This document shows positions 1 to 7,676 of a DNA stretch of 37,596 bases, in pieces. This stretch comes from Bacteriovorax sp. Its GTDB lineage: Bacteria > Bdellovibrionota > Bacteriovoracia > Bacteriovoracales > Bacteriovoracaceae. The DNA lies in assembly GCA_014378525.1 (NCBI GenBank), contig JACMNL010000061.1:1-37596 (forward strand), written 5' to 3'. Within the stretch, counting starts at the first letter, position 1, and the number at the start of each line of letters is the position of its first letter. Below the pieces are notes generated by a model. The model saw only the letters and a list, made by a program, of their open reading frames with translations. It did no database searches and was not told the DNA's origin. The position numbers were made by a program, and so were the translations under genes.

Positions 1-551
1 CAGATAATTTTAGTAATGATCCAAAAGTTAATGATAAAACTGCAAGCTCTGGAACTGAATTGATGAATAAAGCTTTTGAGAAATCGGGCCTAGAATCCGG
101 CCTCAATTCCATTCACAAAAATGCGATACCTGAAGGCCTGAAAGAGGGAGCTAGTGTTACTGGAAATGATTCAGCCGGCGCGGCCCAAAATTCTAATAAT
201 AGTCATTTGAATTCATCTGACTACTCCAATGGTGAAGCTGGATCCAGGGTTACTGATGGCAAAAGATCTAGTTCAACTTCTTCGGGGTACTCATTACCTC
301 CAACATCTTCTTCATCTTCGTCTGCTCGTCAAGGTAAGTTTTCTCGCCCAGGTAGTTCGAACAATTACTCAAGAAGTTCAAATTCTCCAGAGAGTCTGGA
401 GAGTTCACGAATTCTTGCCCAAACTATAGCGGCGAAAAACACAACAAACCGCGATTTATATCTTCCAAATAAAAACGACTCTCTATTTGATGTTGTATCA
501 AAAGCTTATATTAGAAATTTAGAAAAGGTTGCTGGAGAAAACGCTGAATAA
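1..551 (+). CDS. 3' end of a Ser/Asn-rich protein of unknown function (partial)
   Basis: The reading frame is open from base 3 of the window to the TAA at 549-551, so the start lies upstream. The TTG at 60 is an internal Leu codon and not a credible start. About 182 residues are visible. They are very rich in Ser, Asn and Gly, with runs such as SSSSSS, and look disordered. Only the last 25 or so residues (LFDVVSKAYIRNLEKVAG) look helical, and they may be a small C-terminal interaction segment. I do not recognise the family. The composition suits a surface, exported or linker-rich protein, but no signal peptide can be assessed because the N-terminus is missing. It converges on smpB with an 11-base gap and no visible terminator. 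Confidence 0.6.
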   Translation, partial: DNFSNDPKVNDKTASSGTELMNKAFEKSGLESGLNSIHKNAIPEGLKEGASVTGNDSAGAAQNSNNSHLNSSDYSNGEAGSRVTDGKRSSSTSSGYSLPPTSSSSSSARQGKFSRPGSSNNYSRSSNSPESLESSRILAQTIAAKNTTNRDLYLPNKNDSLFDVVSKAYIRNLEKVAGENAE

Positions 552-562
552 GTCGTCTTGAG

Positions 563-1015
563 TTAGTCGTCGTAGTTTCCACGCTGAAGTTTTTTCTTAA
601 TATCTTTTTCTCTGTCAGCTTCACGCTTGTCATGAAGGTTTTTCCCTTTCCCAAGCGCGAACTCTAATTTTATTTTTGAATCTTTAAAATAAATTTTTGT
701 CACAACCAGTGTCAACTGCTGAGTTTTCATCTCTTTATGCATACGATTGATTTCAGCGCGATTGAGCAGTAGTTTTTTTATGCGGGCTTCTTCATGGTTG
801 TTGATGTTCCCGAAGCTGTATTGGGGAATAAGGACGTTATAGGCCCATACTTCCATATTGTTGTCGATCATCACGTAGGCTTCAGTGAGATTCACTTTTC
901 CTTCGCGCAGAACTTTCACTTCAGTTCCCTGTAGCGCAATACCGGCCTCAAACTTTTCTTTTAATAAAAAGTCGAAGCTCGCACGTTTATTTGTTCCGAT
1001 GATTTTCATGCCCAT
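563..1015 (-). CDS. smpB: SsrA-binding protein SmpB
   Basis: SmpB binds the tRNA-like domain of tmRNA and delivers it to stalled ribosomes for trans-translation. The 150-residue length is normal. The N-terminal region has the family core (FEAGIALQGTEVKVLREGKVNL, about residues 23-44), followed by the OB-fold strands and the basic tail (HDKREADREKDIKKKL) that enters the empty mRNA channel. Two ATGs lie close together, at 1015 and 1009. Neither has a strong ribosome binding site, and the gene begins 2 bases after the upstream porin stop, so translation is probably coupled. It is the last gene of the tsaD-rsmA-porin-smpB operon. Its RNA partner ssrA begins at 37467 of the same window. Confidence 0.95.
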   Translation of the reverse strand: MGMKIIGTNKRASFDFLLKEKFEAGIALQGTEVKVLREGKVNLTEAYVMIDNNMEVWAYNVLIPQYSFGNINNHEEARIKKLLLNRAEINRMHKEMKTQQLTLVVTKIYFKDSKIKLEFALGKGKNLHDKREADREKDIKKKLQRGNYDD

Positions 1016-1017
1016 AA

Positions 1018-2325
1018 TTAAAAATTAAATTTCACTCCAAATGCGCCGGCGATAATATAACCACCGATGTCGTATCCTGGTGCCCCGATTTTTTGTCCTG
1101 CAGTTCCGTCCTCTTCAAGCGGCGTTTTAACCACCGTTTTCTTCGTCAGGTAATGATACTGAAACGATCCCCCGATGTGAACATCTTTTGACCAGACTAC
1201 GATTCTGTAATCGAGACCGGCAGAACCGACGATTGTATTGGTGTCTACAGAGTTTCCACTTCCTGAAAAGTCACCTTTAAGCGGAGTCATGCGGTATTGT
1301 GCTCCCAGCATTGTGCTCCATCTGTCGGTTAAATTTATTTTTACACCCAGGCGAGGATTGATAGTGTCGCGGATCTGAATTTTTTCATAGTTTGAACTGG
1401 GAACTACAACTCCCCCTGTTTTTGCGACAGTCATGATCGGAGTTTTGTAGCCTGACCACATCTGGTATTCAACGCCACCAAAGAATTCAATATCCGGGCC
1501 GATAAGAGTTCCACCGAGTCTGAATGTATGTGGTTCATAAAAAATCATTGTATCTAAGCGCGAATCAAGAAGGGCGAGCGAAGGGTTTGTAATTTCCCCG
1601 TAAACAGTCGTCTTTAAATTTGATTTCATTTCCTGCTGGTAAGTAAAATACACAGCATCTTTGCCGAACATTTTTGTGAAAGATGCTATCGCACCAAGTG
1701 ATGGTGAAACTTTGGCCTGACCTGAGGCCCATGAACCGTAAGCAGCGCCATTTAAACTCATGTTCGTTCTTACTTCGGCAGTGGCCTGAAATCCAATGAG
1801 AGCACCGAGAGAAAAAGAAAAATCATCGCTTAATTTTTTTGCAAAATTTACGAAGACGGAAGTTCCCGTGTGACGTGAGCGGTACATAACGTATTCAGGT
1901 AAAAATGGATTTCCTGAATTGGTCTGAACTAAATCCCCGATGGGTAAAAATGCTGAAAGTCCCAGAGTTCCAAGGTGAGTTGTCCCACCGACTGGAACAG
2001 CTGCGTGAATCGCACCACCATAAAATTTTACATAGTTTGTATTAACTTTTCCTGATGTTGGATTGCCGTTCGAGTTCGTACCATTTGTTACAACAACGTT
2101 GTTAATTTCTTTCGGGTGAACAGCAGTTGAGCTCGCATCGAGAAGTACGTTGAAGTTATCAGAGAATCCTAAAACTGAAGGTGCGTAGTAGTTGTTACTC
2201 GGATCGTTGGCATCCATGTTGGCCTGATTACCAATACTGCTTGTGGTGAAACTTGCACCGAACATTTCGGGATAGTTTGCATGAGCACTGAAGGAGATTA
2301 AAAAAAGCAGAGTTAGGAATTTCAT
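1018..2325 (-). CDS. OmpP1/FadL-like outer-membrane protein
   Basis: A signal peptide (MKFLTLLFLISFSAHA) precedes about 420 residues rich in alternating polar and aromatic strands. The protein ends in ...GVKFNF, with the C-terminal aromatic residue expected of a barrel recognised by the BAM complex. The spacing of Gly-rich and Tyr-rich strands (TFRLGGTLIG, WSTMLGAQYRM, FGGVEYQMW) resembles OmpP1/FadL/TodX transporters of long-chain fatty acids and other hydrophobic compounds. The substrate cannot be told. An NPF-like hatch motif is not evident, so this could be a generic 12-16 strand porin. The start overlaps the rsmA stop by 4 bases (ATGA) and the stop is 2 bases from smpB. A porin embedded between housekeeping RNA-modification genes is unusual. 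Confidence 0.75.
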   Translation of the reverse strand: MKFLTLLFLISFSAHANYPEMFGASFTTSSIGNQANMDANDPSNNYYAPSVLGFSDNFNVLLDASSTAVHPKEINNVVVTNGTNSNGNPTSGKVNTNYVKFYGGAIHAAVPVGGTTHLGTLGLSAFLPIGDLVQTNSGNPFLPEYVMYRSRHTGTSVFVNFAKKLSDDFSFSLGALIGFQATAEVRTNMSLNGAAYGSWASGQAKVSPSLGAIASFTKMFGKDAVYFTYQQEMKSNLKTTVYGEITNPSLALLDSRLDTMIFYEPHTFRLGGTLIGPDIEFFGGVEYQMWSGYKTPIMTVAKTGGVVVPSSNYEKIQIRDTINPRLGVKINLTDRWSTMLGAQYRMTPLKGDFSGSGNSVDTNTIVGSAGLDYRIVVWSKDVHIGGSFQYHYLTKKTVVKTPLEEDGTAGQKIGAPGYDIGGYIIAGAFGVKFNF

Positions 2326-3134
2326 TTTTTCAACATCCTGTAGAGTGAGATCACCTGATCTAAAGTCAGAGCTTCAGCTCTGATTGTTAAGGGAACTGAA
2401 ATGGAATCAAAACTTGTTTGCAGTAATTCTATTGGAAAAGAACTTTTTAATAATCCACCTAGCTGTTTTCTTTTTTGCGAGAATAACAAACGCAGGAATT
2501 TTTCCAGCGCATGGAATTCGGCCATTGGAACAAGCGGAGTTTCTTTTCTGGTCATTGTTAAAACGGCAGAATCAACTTTCGGTGCAGGAACAAAGGCCCC
2601 AGGCGGAACTTTAATGAGAAGAGCACAATCAAAATATGTTTGAGTGAGTGCGTGCAGTGATCCCATGAAATTTTTTGTCGTTGAAAAAGGAAAAACTTTA
2701 TCAGCAACTTCTTTCTGGAACATCAATGTCATGTATTTTATTTCTGTCGCCTGAAGGAAATTAATTAAGAGTGGAGTCGAAATATTGTAGGGAAGATTTG
2801 AAACCAGCCAGATTTTTTTATCAGCAATATTTTTTTCTTTAAAAAACGCGCTCAGGTGAACTGCCAGAGCATCGGTCATCGTAATCTGGTCTTCGCGTAT
2901 GAACTGTCTTAAATATTCCGGGAAGCGGTCATCTTTTTCGATAACTAAAAAAGGAACTTTCTCTTCTTTTGATCTTGTGGCCAAGGATTCAGTTAAAATT
3001 CCCGGACCAGGACCAATTTCTAAAATCGCTTCAGCGACTCCCAAAAAATCCGTGCAGATTGTATCGATAACATTCTGATCGCGAAGAAAATGCTGGCCCA
3101 GGCTTTTATTTGCTAGAGGTAGTTCTAATTTCAT
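2322..3134 (-). CDS. rsmA: 16S rRNA dimethyladenosine transferase RsmA (KsgA)
   Basis: RsmA dimethylates two adjacent adenosines near the 3' end of 16S rRNA, using S-adenosylmethionine, in late 30S assembly. The family features are all present: the N-terminal LGQHFLRD (residues 12-19), the SAM loop EIGPGPGILTE (39-49), the acidic ribose-binding end of strand 2 (VIEKDDRF) and the catalytic motif SNLPYNIS (112-119). At 270 residues it has the usual length. The C-terminal domain shows the FSQKRKQL motif. Its ATG shares one base with the tsaD stop (TAATG), and its own stop overlaps the porin start. This indicates coupled translation in one operon. Confidence 0.95.
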   Translation of the reverse strand: MKLELPLANKSLGQHFLRDQNVIDTICTDFLGVAEAILEIGPGPGILTESLATRSKEEKVPFLVIEKDDRFPEYLRQFIREDQITMTDALAVHLSAFFKEKNIADKKIWLVSNLPYNISTPLLINFLQATEIKYMTLMFQKEVADKVFPFSTTKNFMGSLHALTQTYFDCALLIKVPPGAFVPAPKVDSAVLTMTRKETPLVPMAEFHALEKFLRLLFSQKRKQLGGLLKSSFPIELLQTSFDSISVPLTIRAEALTLDQVISLYRMLKK

Positions 3135-4228
3135 TATAACTTTGCGCCTTTTCTTTGATCTTGCAGTTTATCTTTTTTCGAAACAAATTGTCCGCGGGCA
3201 TCGAGCTTCAGGCTCTCAGGAAAAGGAATAGAATGGTTATAAGTTCTAAGTGCGTAGTTGGCGATCATCGCTCCGTTGTCCGTACAAAATTTCGGAGTGA
3301 CGAAATGCACTTCCTTAAAATTTTCAGCAAGAGTTTTTCTCAACGAAGAATTGCAGGCCACACCACCACCGACAACAATCGGAAGATTGTGCAGTTGATT
3401 CATGTCCTGTGCTTTTTTTAGTTTGCGTGAAAGTGCTTCAACAATGGCGTACTGGTAAGAAGCACAGACGTCTTCCATTTTAAAATCGTGATCAGGATGA
3501 GATTCAATAAAAGTTCTGAGCGAAGTTTTTACACCCGAAAAACTTAGAGTCGCATCTCCGGAATCGAGCATTGAAATAGGGAAAGTGTATTTTTTCGGAT
3601 CACCTTTAGTCGCAAGGTCATCGATGATTCGCCCTGCTGGGTATCCGAGCCCTAAAAGTTTACCGCCCTTATCAAAAGCTTCGCCGGCAGCATCATCAAT
3701 CGTATTGCCGAGGATTTCAAAATCAGTGGGTGAAGTCACTCTCAAATAGAGACTGTGACCGCCGCTTACTAAAAGTCCTAAGTACGGATATGAGATGGGC
3801 TTCGTTAAATGAATGGCCTCGAGGTGAGCGTAGAGGTGATTAACTGAAGCGATGGGCAAACCGTGAAGTAGTGAAATTGTTTTGGCAGCATTTATCCCGG
3901 TCAAAAGCGGGCCGAGAAGCCCCGGATGAGTCGTAACGGCAACCAGGTTTACATCATCAATTTTTATCTGCGCTTCTTTAAAGCAAGACTCTAAAAGCGG
4001 TGTGATTTTTTCTAAATGATTGCGTGCAGCGATTTCAGGGACAACGCCTCCCCATTTGGCCAGCATCAATTCCTGTGAAAATGACTGATGTGACAATAGA
4101 GTCGGGACCTGATTTAAATTATCAGGGTCGCCTTTTAGCAAGGCAAATGAGGTGTCGTCGCAGCTGGTCTCGATTCCGAGTATTATTTTTTCTTTCATTT
4201 CGCAATTTTTTATTGAGTTTTTCGACAT
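3134..4228 (-). CDS. tsaD: tRNA N6-adenosine threonylcarbamoyltransferase TsaD
   Basis: TsaD transfers the threonylcarbamoyl group to A37 of ANN-decoding tRNAs, working with TsaB, TsaC and TsaE. The diagnostic ILGIETSCDDT motif begins near residue 16. The iron-binding HxxxH is HLYAH (131-135), followed by VSGGHS and, near the end, VVGGGVACN and TDNGAM. The length, 364 residues, is slightly long because of a 10-residue N-terminal extension. An internal ATG at 4198 (MKEKI) would give the usual family N-terminus. The ATG at 4228 has an AGG about 10 bases upstream, so the start is uncertain. It is the first gene of the minus-strand operon and is divergent from the DUF3015 gene. Confidence 0.93.
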   Translation of the reverse strand: MSKNSIKNCEMKEKIILGIETSCDDTSFALLKGDPDNLNQVPTLLSHQSFSQELMLAKWGGVVPEIAARNHLEKITPLLESCFKEAQIKIDDVNLVAVTTHPGLLGPLLTGINAAKTISLLHGLPIASVNHLYAHLEAIHLTKPISYPYLGLLVSGGHSLYLRVTSPTDFEILGNTIDDAAGEAFDKGGKLLGLGYPAGRIIDDLATKGDPKKYTFPISMLDSGDATLSFSGVKTSLRTFIESHPDHDFKMEDVCASYQYAIVEALSRKLKKAQDMNQLHNLPIVVGGGVACNSSLRKTLAENFKEVHFVTPKFCTDNGAMIANYALRTYNHSIPFPESLKLDARGQFVSKKDKLQDQRKGAKL

Positions 4229-4279
4229 AATACATGAACCTAAACTGAATGAAAACTTTCATGTCCAAGGAGGACTCTA

Positions 4280-4750
4280 ATGAAATTAATTATCGCGCTT
4301 TTGGCACTTGTAGCTACTTCTTCTGTATTCGCAGCTGATACTTCTTCTGGATGTGGAATGGGTTACGAAGTTGCACCTAACCAGTCTCTTATTTCTTCTT
4401 CAACAAGATCACTTGTTAACGCAACTTTCTCAAGCTCAATTGCTATGACGCTTGGAACTTCTGGATGTGCAAAACACTCAATCGTTCAAAATGAAGTAAA
4501 AGGAATTCACTTTGCTGAAGCTAACATGAATGTTCTAGCGTTAGAAATGTCTCGTGGAAACGGGGAATTCGTAGCTGGTTTCGCTTCTGTTTACGGATGT
4601 AGCGATGCTTCTCTTTTCGGATCAATGGTTCAATCAAACTACGAATCTGTTCTTCCATCAGCAAACACTTCTGGTGTTGAACTTTACAACAACGTAAAAG
4701 CTCAAATCAAAAACAACGCTGCTCTTTCAGCATCTTGTTCACTTATCTAA
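4280..4750 (+). CDS. DUF3015-family secreted protein
   Basis: A clear signal peptide (MKLIIALLALVATSSVFA, then AD) is followed by a 138-residue mature protein. It starts with the DUF3015-like pattern SGCGMGYEV, then a Ser/Thr-rich segment leading to TLGTSGC. Cysteines are positioned for disulfides (CGMG, SGCA, YGCS, SCSLI). The family is common in diderm bacteria and has no known biochemical function; the location should be periplasmic or outer envelope. The start is fixed by a strong AAGGAGG 7 bases before the ATG. Codon use is more biased toward a few codons (many TCT, GTT, AAC) than in the neighbours, and a strong terminator follows, suggesting high expression as a single-gene unit. Confidence 0.75.
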   Translation: MKLIIALLALVATSSVFAADTSSGCGMGYEVAPNQSLISSSTRSLVNATFSSSIAMTLGTSGCAKHSIVQNEVKGIHFAEANMNVLALEMSRGNGEFVAGFASVYGCSDASLFGSMVQSNYESVLPSANTSGVELYNNVKAQIKNNAALSASCSLI

Positions 4751-4778
4751 TTTTTAAAAAAATTACAGATATAAAAAG

Positions 4779-4811
4779 AAGGCCGTCGGGAAACCGATGG
4801 CCTTTTTTTTT
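4779..4811 (+). terminator. Rho-independent terminator of the DUF3015 gene
   Basis: The stem AAGGCCGTCGG (4779-4789) pairs with CCGATGGCCTT (4794-4804) across a 4-base loop, with one G-T-type mismatch position inside. A run of nine T follows to about 4811. It lies 28 bases after the DUF3015 stop. Confidence 0.9.
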
Positions 4812-4834
4812 ACCGCCTTGTATGATGTCCGCCT

Positions 4835-6682
4835 ATGCAATCAAAAATATTTTTAATTCTCGTTCTGGGACTGTTTACTTCTTTTACTCAAGCAGAAACT
4901 AAAAACTTTGATAAAAAGTACTGGTTAAAGCTTTTGCATTTTAAAGATGGTGAATCGCTGGCCGATGGTGAGAAGTTTTTTTTATCGCCGGAAGGGAAAA
5001 AGAATCCGGATGCGGAGTTAGCGGCGACGATTGCGGCGTTTAAAAATCCTGATTTGAAAGTCGGATGGTTTAATTACCCTGTTCAGTGTGTGTTTCGCGA
5101 GAGATTTGAGTTCTTAAAGGCCAGCGGTTTACTCGAAGGCGTTCCGGTTTCAGCTTGTCCTGTTTTCGACGAATGGAAGGCCGGATTAAATGCTGAATCA
5201 GTCAGTTTAATTTTTTCTTCTTCGTATCCGAATAATCCCTCTTCACTTTTTGGGCATACATTATTAAGACTTAATCAAAAAAATAAAACCAACGATCTTC
5301 TGGATTATGCGGTTGCGTTTTCTGCGGTACCGGAAAGCGATGACCTGGGTATTATTTTTGCGTTCAAAGGCTTTTTTGGCGGATACAAAGGCCTTTACGA
5401 AATTACAAAATATTATACAAAAGTTAATGAGTACAATAACGGAGAGTCGAGAGACCTGATTGAATACAATTTAAACATCTCAGGGCCTGAACTGGACCGC
5501 ATGTTGAATCACCTCTGGGAAATGTATCAGACAACTTATTTTGATTATTATTTCGCCGATGAAAACTGCTCGGCAGTACTCGCTGATCTGCTTGCTGTCG
5601 CTTACAAAGATGATGACCGCGTAAATGCTCACGGGCGCTGGTATTATCTTCCGGGAGAGATGGTAAAACATTTTAACCGCCTGGAAGGAAGAATCACTTC
5701 TGTGAAATACAGGCCGAGTTTAAAAAAGCAGCTGGGGAAAATGTGGGAGCATTTAACTCCGGAAGAAATTAAAGAAGTTAAAAATATCGTCGACAATGAC
5801 GAGCTTCCGGATAACGTGAACAATCCAAAAGTTCTGGACGCAGTTGTTTCGTATCTGGATTTCACTCACTACAGAAAAAAACATAAGCTGGATGACTTGC
5901 AGGCAAAACTTCAGCGTAAAGCTTTAATTAAAAGATCATCTCTGGCAAAAGGTGAGATCGCGCATGATGTATACGATCAGACGAACATGCCTGAATACTC
6001 TCATGACCCGCAGAAAATTACGGCCTTCACGCGATATGAAAATCACACGCCATTAATTGGATTTGAATTGAAGCAGGGTTACCACGATCTAATGAGCAAC
6101 GACCGCGGCTTCGATCCATTTTCGCAGTTTGATTTTTTAACGGCCTCAATGATCTACGATTTAAAACATAAAAAGCTCGATTACGATCAAATTACGATTG
6201 TGAATTTAATTTCACTTCATGAGTACACTTTTTATGACCCGCAATTGTCCTGGAGAGCGAAAGTCACAGCTGAAAGAGTTTTTGACCTGGACTGCGAGCT
6301 TTGCCATAAAATGAACGCCAATGCTTATGGTGGCGTGACATTTAAATTCGGAAAACAAAAAAGAGCAGTCTTAAATTTACTCGCAGGAGTTTTTGGAGAG
6401 GCCGGTGAGATCTTGAGAAAAGGTTTCAGAGCAGGACTAGGATCAGAAATTTCATTTTACGCTCAACTGGGTGAGAAATATAAAATCGGGCTGGTTGATG
6501 AAATCCGTTTCGATGCTACAAGAAAAATTGCCGATGATTATTACAATACGATGACTCTAAGACATTCATTTTTTAATGATCAGGTTAACGACTACCGTTT
6601 CGACAGCTCGATAGTTTCACGTTTTGGAAGTTTAACGAAAAATACAATTATTCATCAGGTCACTTATGGGTATTTTTTCTAA
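4835..6682 (+). CDS. DUF4105 (Lnb-type) periplasmic-domain protein
   Basis: A signal peptide (about residues 1-20, cleavage after TQA) precedes an N-terminal DUF4105 domain. The conserved His is in SSLFGHTLLRL (His141) and the conserved Cys in DENCSAVL (Cys245). This order of His then Asn-Cys resembles circularly permuted NlpC/P60 (LRAT-like) thiol enzymes. DUF4105 proteins of Bacteroidota have been reported as Lnb, an N-acyltransferase that completes lipoprotein acylation; that role here is inference. The C-terminal part (about 390-615) is rich in alternating strands and ends in a Phe, like the domain that accompanies DUF4105 in other proteins. There is no ribosome binding site; a TATGAT lies 8 bases before the ATG. 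Its 3' end overlaps the next gene, a lipoprotein, by 17 bases. Confidence 0.75.
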   Translation: MQSKIFLILVLGLFTSFTQAETKNFDKKYWLKLLHFKDGESLADGEKFFLSPEGKKNPDAELAATIAAFKNPDLKVGWFNYPVQCVFRERFEFLKASGLLEGVPVSACPVFDEWKAGLNAESVSLIFSSSYPNNPSSLFGHTLLRLNQKNKTNDLLDYAVAFSAVPESDDLGIIFAFKGFFGGYKGLYEITKYYTKVNEYNNGESRDLIEYNLNISGPELDRMLNHLWEMYQTTYFDYYFADENCSAVLADLLAVAYKDDDRVNAHGRWYYLPGEMVKHFNRLEGRITSVKYRPSLKKQLGKMWEHLTPEEIKEVKNIVDNDELPDNVNNPKVLDAVVSYLDFTHYRKKHKLDDLQAKLQRKALIKRSSLAKGEIAHDVYDQTNMPEYSHDPQKITAFTRYENHTPLIGFELKQGYHDLMSNDRGFDPFSQFDFLTASMIYDLKHKKLDYDQITIVNLISLHEYTFYDPQLSWRAKVTAERVFDLDCELCHKMNANAYGGVTFKFGKQKRAVLNLLAGVFGEAGEILRKGFRAGLGSEISFYAQLGEKYKIGLVDEIRFDATRKIADDYYNTMTLRHSFFNDQVNDYRFDSSIVSRFGSLTKNTIIHQVTYGYFF

Positions 6683-7478
6683 AATTATTTTTCTCAGCTT
6701 GTTTTTAACCAGCTGTACGTCGCTTATTTATCAGCCCGATAAATATATGTACGCGCACCCGGATCAGTTTAAAATCAAGTTTGAGGCCTTTACAATTCCA
6801 TCCAAAGACGGCACTAAGCTCTCGGCGTGGAGACTTTTTTCAAAAACTCCCAATCCAAAAAATATTGTTTTATTTTTTCACGGCAATGCCCAGAATTTAA
6901 CAGCGCATTTTGTAAACCTCGAATGGCTTACTGATTTTGGTTACGATGTGATTATTTTTGATTACCGCGGATACGGTGTAAGCGAAGGTGAACCTAATCC
7001 CAAAGGTGTTTCGGAAGATGGACTTGCTTTTCTCGACTACACTTATCAGGAATACAAAAAAGGAAATTTCAAAAAGTTTGTTGTATACACTCAGAGTTTA
7101 GGCGGAGCGGTTGCGCTTAGGTCACTCGAGGATTTTTCCCACAGAGATGAGATTGCTTTGCTGGTTCTAGATTCTACTTTTTTATCACCACGTGAAGTCG
7201 CACGGGAAAAAACCAATCGTGTACTTTCCAAATTAATTTCCAATGATTACACTGCCGATCCAAAACTCACTCATCTTACGATGCCTGTTTTATCTATTCA
7301 CTCCACTGAAGATTTTGTCATCGCTTACAAGCTGGGACAGGACCTTCATCATAAAATTCCGGCCTCAACAAAAAAGGATTTCTGGACCTTTAAACAAAAA
7401 GGACATGGTGATGTCTTTTTTGTAGAAGACAAGAAATACCGTCAGTTATTCCTCGATTACGTGAATCATCTTTACTAA
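6666..7478 (+). CDS. Lipid-anchored alpha/beta hydrolase (BEM46/ABHD13-like)
   Basis: A lipobox LTSC (Cys17) ends the signal peptide, so the protein should be an acylated lipoprotein. The rest is a serine hydrolase of about 250 residues. The oxyanion motif is FFHGNAQN (71-77) and the strand-turn DYRGYGVSEG is characteristic of BEM46-like enzymes. The nucleophile elbow is YTQSLGG (Ser144), with Thr in place of the first Gly of GxSxG. The Asp is probably in HSTEDFV and the His in KGHGDV. The substrate is unknown; family members are esterases, thioesterases or lipases. The start lies inside the DUF4105 gene (17-base overlap), which implies translational coupling and a possible shared role in envelope lipid or lipoprotein metabolism. 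Confidence 0.8.
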   Translation: MGIFSKIIFLSLFLTSCTSLIYQPDKYMYAHPDQFKIKFEAFTIPSKDGTKLSAWRLFSKTPNPKNIVLFFHGNAQNLTAHFVNLEWLTDFGYDVIIFDYRGYGVSEGEPNPKGVSEDGLAFLDYTYQEYKKGNFKKFVVYTQSLGGAVALRSLEDFSHRDEIALLVLDSTFLSPREVAREKTNRVLSKLISNDYTADPKLTHLTMPVLSIHSTEDFVIAYKLGQDLHHKIPASTKKDFWTFKQKGHGDVFFVEDKKYRQLFLDYVNHLY

Positions 7479-7548
7479 AAATTTACGTTTCCCCCTGCCA
7501 TTTTGACGAAATCTTGACCCCTGCAGGTCTAGGATAGGAAGTGTCTAA

Positions 7549-7569
7549 AGAATGATGCTTTTTCATTCT
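7549..7569 (+). promoter_or_regulatory. Inverted repeat in the kdp leader, just before kdpF
   Basis: AGAATGA (7549-7555) and TCATTCT (7563-7569) form a perfect 7-base inverted repeat around a 7-base T-rich loop. It ends 6 bases before the CTGGAGG ribosome binding site of kdpF. It could be a KdpE operator half-site pair or an mRNA hairpin that limits ribosome access. A -35-like TTGACC lies at 7514-7519, but I found no convincing -10 at 16-18 bases from it. Confidence 0.35.
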
Positions 7570-7584
7570 AGATCTGGAGGCCTT

Positions 7585-7668
7585 ATGGATTTTGTTATTG
7601 TCGGCGCTATCTCCGCCGTCCTTTTTGTCTATCTCATTTATTGTTTGGTTTACCCGGATAAATTTTAG
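7585..7668 (+). CDS. kdpF: KdpF, small subunit of the potassium-transporting ATPase
   Basis: A 27-codon frame (MDFVIVGAISAVLF...YPDKF) runs from an ATG with GGAGG 5 bases upstream to a TAG, 8 bases before kdpA. It is a single hydrophobic helix followed by a short polar tail. This matches KdpF of other bacteria (about 29 residues), including the conserved tail of the type Y-x-x-x-x-P/A-D/E-K/A-F. In E. coli, KdpF stabilises the KdpABC complex in the membrane. It is too short for usual gene-length cut-offs and easily missed. Its position as the first gene of the operon is the standard one. Confidence 0.9.
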   Translation: MDFVIVGAISAVLFVYLIYCLVYPDKF

Positions 7669-7676
7669 GAGTTTCT

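Noticed and set aside
60..551. Complete 163-residue gene starting at the TTG at 60
   Set aside because: The same frame is open back to base 3 with similar Asn/Ser-rich composition, so this is the tail of a longer gene.
7479..7584. Cyclic-di-AMP (ydaO-type) riboswitch controlling kdp
   Set aside because: The leader is too short (about 100 bases) and lacks the conserved core; KdpD/KdpE are encoded in the operon.
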